Part shown: positions 5,940-8,606 of the stretch, piece by piece
How the letters are laid out: the number at the start of each line of letters is the position of its first letter
How positions within the stretch are numbered: position 1 is the first letter of the stretch
Assembly: GCA_027593305.1 (NCBI GenBank)
Contig: JAQCJA010000167.1
Location: 1 to 8,606, forward strand
Direction of reading: 5' to 3'
Length of the DNA: 8,606 nucleotides
From: a bacterium
GTDB lineage: Bacteria; Latescibacterota; UBA2968; UBA8231
The notes under the pieces: generated by a model
The model's input: the letters and a program-made list of their open reading frames with translations, nothing else
Told to the model about the DNA's origin: nothing
The model's database searches: none
Program-made: the position numbers and the translations under genes

Positions 5940-6691
5940 GGCCTGACCTTCCTTGTCCCGGCCTCCTGCTGCTCCGGCCACCAGGCACGGAAGTCGACGG
6001 TCGGCGAGAAGGCAAAGCGCCCGTGCCTGATCCGCAGGGCGAATCGGCAGAAGGGCGTGTCGGCGACCAGGTTGTAGAGTCCCCAGTGCGATGGATGGTC
6101 GTAGGTCTCCAGATCGAGGCCGCGGCGGATGGCGGCGGTTGCATCTGTCAGATCAAGCCAGTCGCGATCGAACGCCGCATCCCCTGGCAAAGTCACAGCG
6201 TCGACGAGGCGTCCCAGACGCAGGGTCAACACCGAACCGGGTCGCTCCCGGGCGAACTCGTGCGCCACCCCTTCCGCCAGATGTATCGCCTGTTGCTCGG
6301 CCGAGGTATCCGGCAGGGCGACCATGTCCTCGGACAGAATGTGTTCATCGTCATAGCCGGCGTAGATGCCGACGTCACTGACCTGCACAACCTGAGCGAT
6401 GCCGGCGTCCCGTGCGGCACACAGGACATTCCATGTGCCCTTCAGTGCCGTGTCGAGGAGGCGACTGTCGTCGGCCTGGGCGGCGGCCCCGGCGTCCGGA
6501 TTCTGTCGCGAACGTGCTACGTCCGGCAGATGCACGATGCGGTCCATGCCGTGGCACCATGCGGTCACGGCATCGGCGTCGAGTACATCCACCCCGGCCT
6601 CGGGACCCCGCAGTTCATGCCCCGCCGCCGTCAGCTCTTCGGCCAACCTGAGGCCCAGAGGCCCGACGGCACCGGTGATGGCAATCTTCAT
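5936..6691 (-). CDS. SDR-family protein lacking the catalytic Tyr/Lys
   Basis: This 251-residue protein has an intact SDR cofactor motif, TGAVGPLG (G7, G10, G13), and the VVQVSDVGIY strand (101-110) that normally carries the active-site Ser (S105). Where YxxxK should follow, residues 131-140 read AEQQAIHLAE, with no Tyr and no Lys; the helix register is kept by the terminal Glu. The following LTLRLGRLVD strand is normal. It therefore probably binds a dinucleotide without classical SDR catalysis, or uses other residues. ATG 6691 has GAGAGGG about 6 nt upstream and is the first residue of the Rossmann strand. It overlaps the intact SDR by ATGA, so the two products are made together and might form a mixed complex. 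No frameshift or stop interrupts it, so it is not an obvious pseudogene. Function unknown. Confidence 0.75.
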   Translation of the reverse strand: MKIAITGAVGPLGLRLAEELTAAGHELRGPEAGVDVLDADAVTAWCHGMDRIVHLPDVARSRQNPDAGAAAQADDSRLLDTALKGTWNVLCAARDAGIAQVVQVSDVGIYAGYDDEHILSEDMVALPDTSAEQQAIHLAEGVAHEFARERPGSVLTLRLGRLVDAVTLPGDAAFDRDWLDLTDATAAIRRGLDLETYDHPSHWGLYNLVADTPFCRFALRIRHGRFAFSPTVDFRAWWPEQQEAGTRKVRP

Positions 6692-6735
6692 GACGCGCCC
6701 TCTCCCCGTCCTGTTGTCCTGCAAAAGATGTGACG

Positions 6736-6753
6736 ACCGGCAACTTTGCCGGT
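6736..6753 (-). terminator. Hairpin after the binding-protein gene, possible weak attenuator
   Basis: ACCGGCAACTTTGCCGGT is a perfect inverted repeat with up to 7-8 stem pairs and a tiny loop, in the 75-bp gap between the binding-protein stop and the SDR start. On the minus strand it begins about 13 nt after the stop. The only T-run (TTTT at 6724-6727) comes about 8 nt after the stem, too far for a standard intrinsic terminator. It may attenuate transcription, or stop 3' decay so that binding proteins are made in excess of the SDRs. Confidence 0.35.
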
Positions 6754-6766
6754 GCGGGATCTCCCG

Positions 6767-7843
6767 TCAAGGCATGCGGCCTGCCAGGTCCGATTCGCGG
6801 CGGACAACCAGTGCAGGGGCCCTGCGACCACCCAGGGTATCGAAGCGGATGGTGCCACTGAGGCCCTGACCATCTGCCGTGGCCACGGCGCCGCGCAACT
6901 GTGTGGGCGTTGTGGCCCCCCCTGCCAGCGCCTGTGCCAGCAACTCGACGGCGTCGTAGGTGAGAGCCGCCATCCATTCGGCGGCGGGGCTCATCCCCGG
7001 TGGCAGGCGACGGCGGAAACCGATGGGTGGCATGCCACCTTCACCTGCCGGCACACAGATGTGCAGGGCCTGATTGGCGGACGGCCCTGATCCTGCCGCC
7101 AGCATCCACGGTCCCAGAAGCGGCCGGCCCGGTGCCAGCCTGCCGGCAGCAGCCAGCAACTCCGGCGCTGCATCAACACTTCCCCAGACCAGCATGGCAT
7201 CGGCAGCCTGCGGGTCATCGGTGACCCCCATGTCACCCATGGCTGCCGCCAGTCGCCGGGCGGTGGCCTCGGCGATGTGGCTGTCGCGTTCGTCGGCGCC
7301 GATCCAGGCAAGCCGGTTCCACCCCTGCGTGTGGGCATGATCGAGCAGCACCGAAAGCTGCTGCCGGTCGTCGGGGCCCAGACGAAACATCCACGGCACG
7401 TTGGCGTAGTCGATGGTATGGTCTGCAGCAACGGGGGCCAGCACCGGCACCCAGAGCTTTGCCGCCACCAGTTCGCAGGCGTGTGCCCTGCCACCATCGG
7501 GCCCGGCAAGCAGAGCCATGGCGCCTGCCTCCCGTACCAGATGCACCGCTGCGGCAGCCGCAGAGGACCACGGGCCATCATCGCCGCGCAGGATGGCGAC
7601 GAGCTTCGGGGCTGGGTGGCGCAGGTTGACATCCGTGATGGCCAGTTCAACACCGAGCCGCAGGGCCCGCGCCGCCACACCCGTTCCCGGCAGCACGACA
7701 CCGATGCGCACCGTGTCCAGGCCCGCAGACACAGACGCCGGTCCGAGGAAGTCGGCCCCCTCGTTGCGGAAGGATGAGTACGGGGCCTGTGCCGTGGCGG
7801 CCAATGCCAGCAACAGCGCCGCCAGCAGCATCCGGCCCGTCAA
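6767..7843 (-). CDS. Periplasmic LivJ-like ABC substrate-binding protein (Peripla_BP_6 type)
   Basis: This 358-residue protein reads as a periplasmic type I solute-binding protein. MTGRMLLAALLLALAATAQA is a signal peptide with one Arg, a hydrophobic core and an A-x-A cleavage site near residue 20. No lipobox Cys is present. The mature part opens with VRIGVVLPGTG, the usual first strand of branched-chain amino-acid-type binding proteins. It contains ILRGDDGPWSSA, MALLAGPDGG and VPWMFRLGPDDRQQ blocks of that family and ends with the LSGTIRFDTLGGR element. The TTG start at 7843 is chosen because it overlaps the preceding stop as TTGA and adds the Arg of the signal peptide; ATG 7831 would give 354 residues. 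Ribosome binding sites for both are weak. No permease or ATPase gene is visible. The ligand cannot be inferred. It is a paralogue of the next gene upstream. Confidence 0.75.
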   Translation of the reverse strand: MTGRMLLAALLLALAATAQAPYSSFRNEGADFLGPASVSAGLDTVRIGVVLPGTGVAARALRLGVELAITDVNLRHPAPKLVAILRGDDGPWSSAAAAAVHLVREAGAMALLAGPDGGRAHACELVAAKLWVPVLAPVAADHTIDYANVPWMFRLGPDDRQQLSVLLDHAHTQGWNRLAWIGADERDSHIAEATARRLAAAMGDMGVTDDPQAADAMLVWGSVDAAPELLAAAGRLAPGRPLLGPWMLAAGSGPSANQALHICVPAGEGGMPPIGFRRRLPPGMSPAAEWMAALTYDAVELLAQALAGGATTPTQLRGAVATADGQGLSGTIRFDTLGGRRAPALVVRRESDLAGRMP

Positions 7844-8606
7844 AAACCGCCTGCTAGGGCGGGGTCGCCGAAGACGAAGCTGCCCTGCCGCACCGTGGCC
7901 AGACTGACCGGACCTCTGTCACTCTGCACGATATCCATCATGATCGTGCCCGTGACGCCGTCATACCGCTTGACGGCGGCCAGGGCGTCGCGGATCCGGT
8001 AGCGGTTGAGTCCGGCGGCACGAATGGCATCGATCAGCATGCGGGCGCCATCATAGGCGTGACTGGCGTAGGTCGTGGGCTCCGTGCCGACGCGGGCCAG
8101 GTAGGCCTCTCTGAAGAGCTGGTAGTGAGGATTGTCGGCTGCGGGGTTCCATGGACTGGCAATGACGACGCCCTCCGCTGCGGGCCCCGCCTGCTCGAGG
8201 AATTGTGGATGCAGGAGCCGATCACAGGCAAACACGGGCGCCTCGATGCCGGCGGCGCGCAGGGCCACAAGCAGGTGAGCCGCCGCCTCAGCATCGGCCC
8301 ACAGGACGATGGCATCCGGTGCCACCCGCTGCAGACGTGCCACCTGTACGGTGAAGCCCGGATCCACCTGGGCCCAGGCGATCTCGTAGTTGATTTCGAT
8401 CGGCGCCGGTCGGGCCAGGCGCACCGAAGCCGAGCGGAACTCGCTGACGCCGAAGCGACCGTAAAGGTTGTCGGCCCGCAGGATGGCGACGCGCTGGAAA
8501 TCACGCTCGCCATAGACATGCCGCGCCAGGGCGTAGGCCATCTGCCGATCGTCGGCGATGATGCGGAACACCCAGGGGATCTTCGTCTCCACCAGTGTCG
8601 GATCCG
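7840..8606 (-). CDS. LivJ-like ABC substrate-binding protein, N-terminus outside window
   Basis: The last 255 residues are present and the frame is open at the right edge. It belongs to the same periplasmic type I binding-protein family as its neighbour. Seen blocks are IPWVFRIIADDRQ (inter-lobe region, also present as VPWMFRLGPDDRQ in the neighbour), RVAILRADNLYGRFGVSEF, PDAIVLWADAEAA, the strand APVFACDRLLHPQFLEQAG, and the closing YDGVTGTIMMD with VSLATVRQGSFVFG. An apparent GTG at 8592 is internal: the codons before it read D-P-T-L, matching the conserved stretch before the IPW motif, so it is not the start. Its TGA overlaps the next start by 4 nt. Together the pair forms a tandem duplication with clearly diverged sequences. 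The ligand is unknown. Confidence 0.8.
   Translation of the reverse strand, partial: DPTLVETKIPWVFRIIADDRQMAYALARHVYGERDFQRVAILRADNLYGRFGVSEFRSASVRLARPAPIEINYEIAWAQVDPGFTVQVARLQRVAPDAIVLWADAEAAAHLLVALRAAGIEAPVFACDRLLHPQFLEQAGPAAEGVVIASPWNPAADNPHYQLFREAYLARVGTEPTTYASHAYDGARMLIDAIRAAGLNRYRIRDALAAVKRYDGVTGTIMMDIVQSDRGPVSLATVRQGSFVFGDPALAGGF

Overview
GC-rich, densely packed bacterial DNA. It holds eight protein-coding genes, two of them cut by the window edges. There are no RNA genes, insertion sequences, CRISPR arrays or long non-coding gaps; the largest intergenic space is 108 bp. The gene types are corrinoid/zinc-type UROD-like proteins, Gfo/Idh/MocA and beta-hydroxyacid dehydrogenases, GHMP sugar kinase, small extended SDRs, tandem LivJ-like binding proteins and a TIM-barrel hydrolase-like protein. 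This mix is common in sugar-degrading Planctomycetota/Latescibacterota/Verrucomicrobiota-type bacteria. That placement is an impression from gene content only; no marker gene is present.

Layout. (1) 1-557, minus: N-terminal part of a putative TIM-barrel glycoside-hydrolase-like protein. (2) 666-2662, plus: two-gene unit of a beta-hydroxyacid dehydrogenase (3-hydroxyisobutyrate / tartronate-semialdehyde reductase type) joined by a GTGA overlap to a Gfo/Idh/MocA oxidoreductase. (3) 2656-3870, minus: a GHMP kinase whose motifs look like plant galacturonokinase rather than galactokinase. (4) 3926-5197, plus, divergent from the kinase: a UROD-superfamily protein with the HxCG zinc motif of corrinoid methyltransferases. 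(5) 5199-8606, minus: a four-gene operon in the order binding protein (cut), binding protein, SDR without catalytic Tyr/Lys, SDR with intact YxxxK.

Working together. The kinase is the most informative gene: it suggests that uronic acids, specifically galacturonate, are substrates. A catalytic SDR of the size and layout of uronate dehydrogenases, a tartronate-semialdehyde-reductase-type dehydrogenase, a Gfo/Idh oxidoreductase, a hydrolase-like protein and solute-binding proteins would all fit uronate or methylated-uronate catabolism. The UROD-like protein could remove a methyl group. The kinase identification rests on direct motif reading; the pathway is inference.

Architecture. Orientation changes four times in 8.6 kb, and both convergent junctions have almost no spacer: one overlaps by 7 bp and the other has 1 bp between stops. 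The 55-bp divergent spacer between the kinase and the UROD-like gene contains an imperfect inverted repeat made from the two opposing Shine-Dalgarno sequences.
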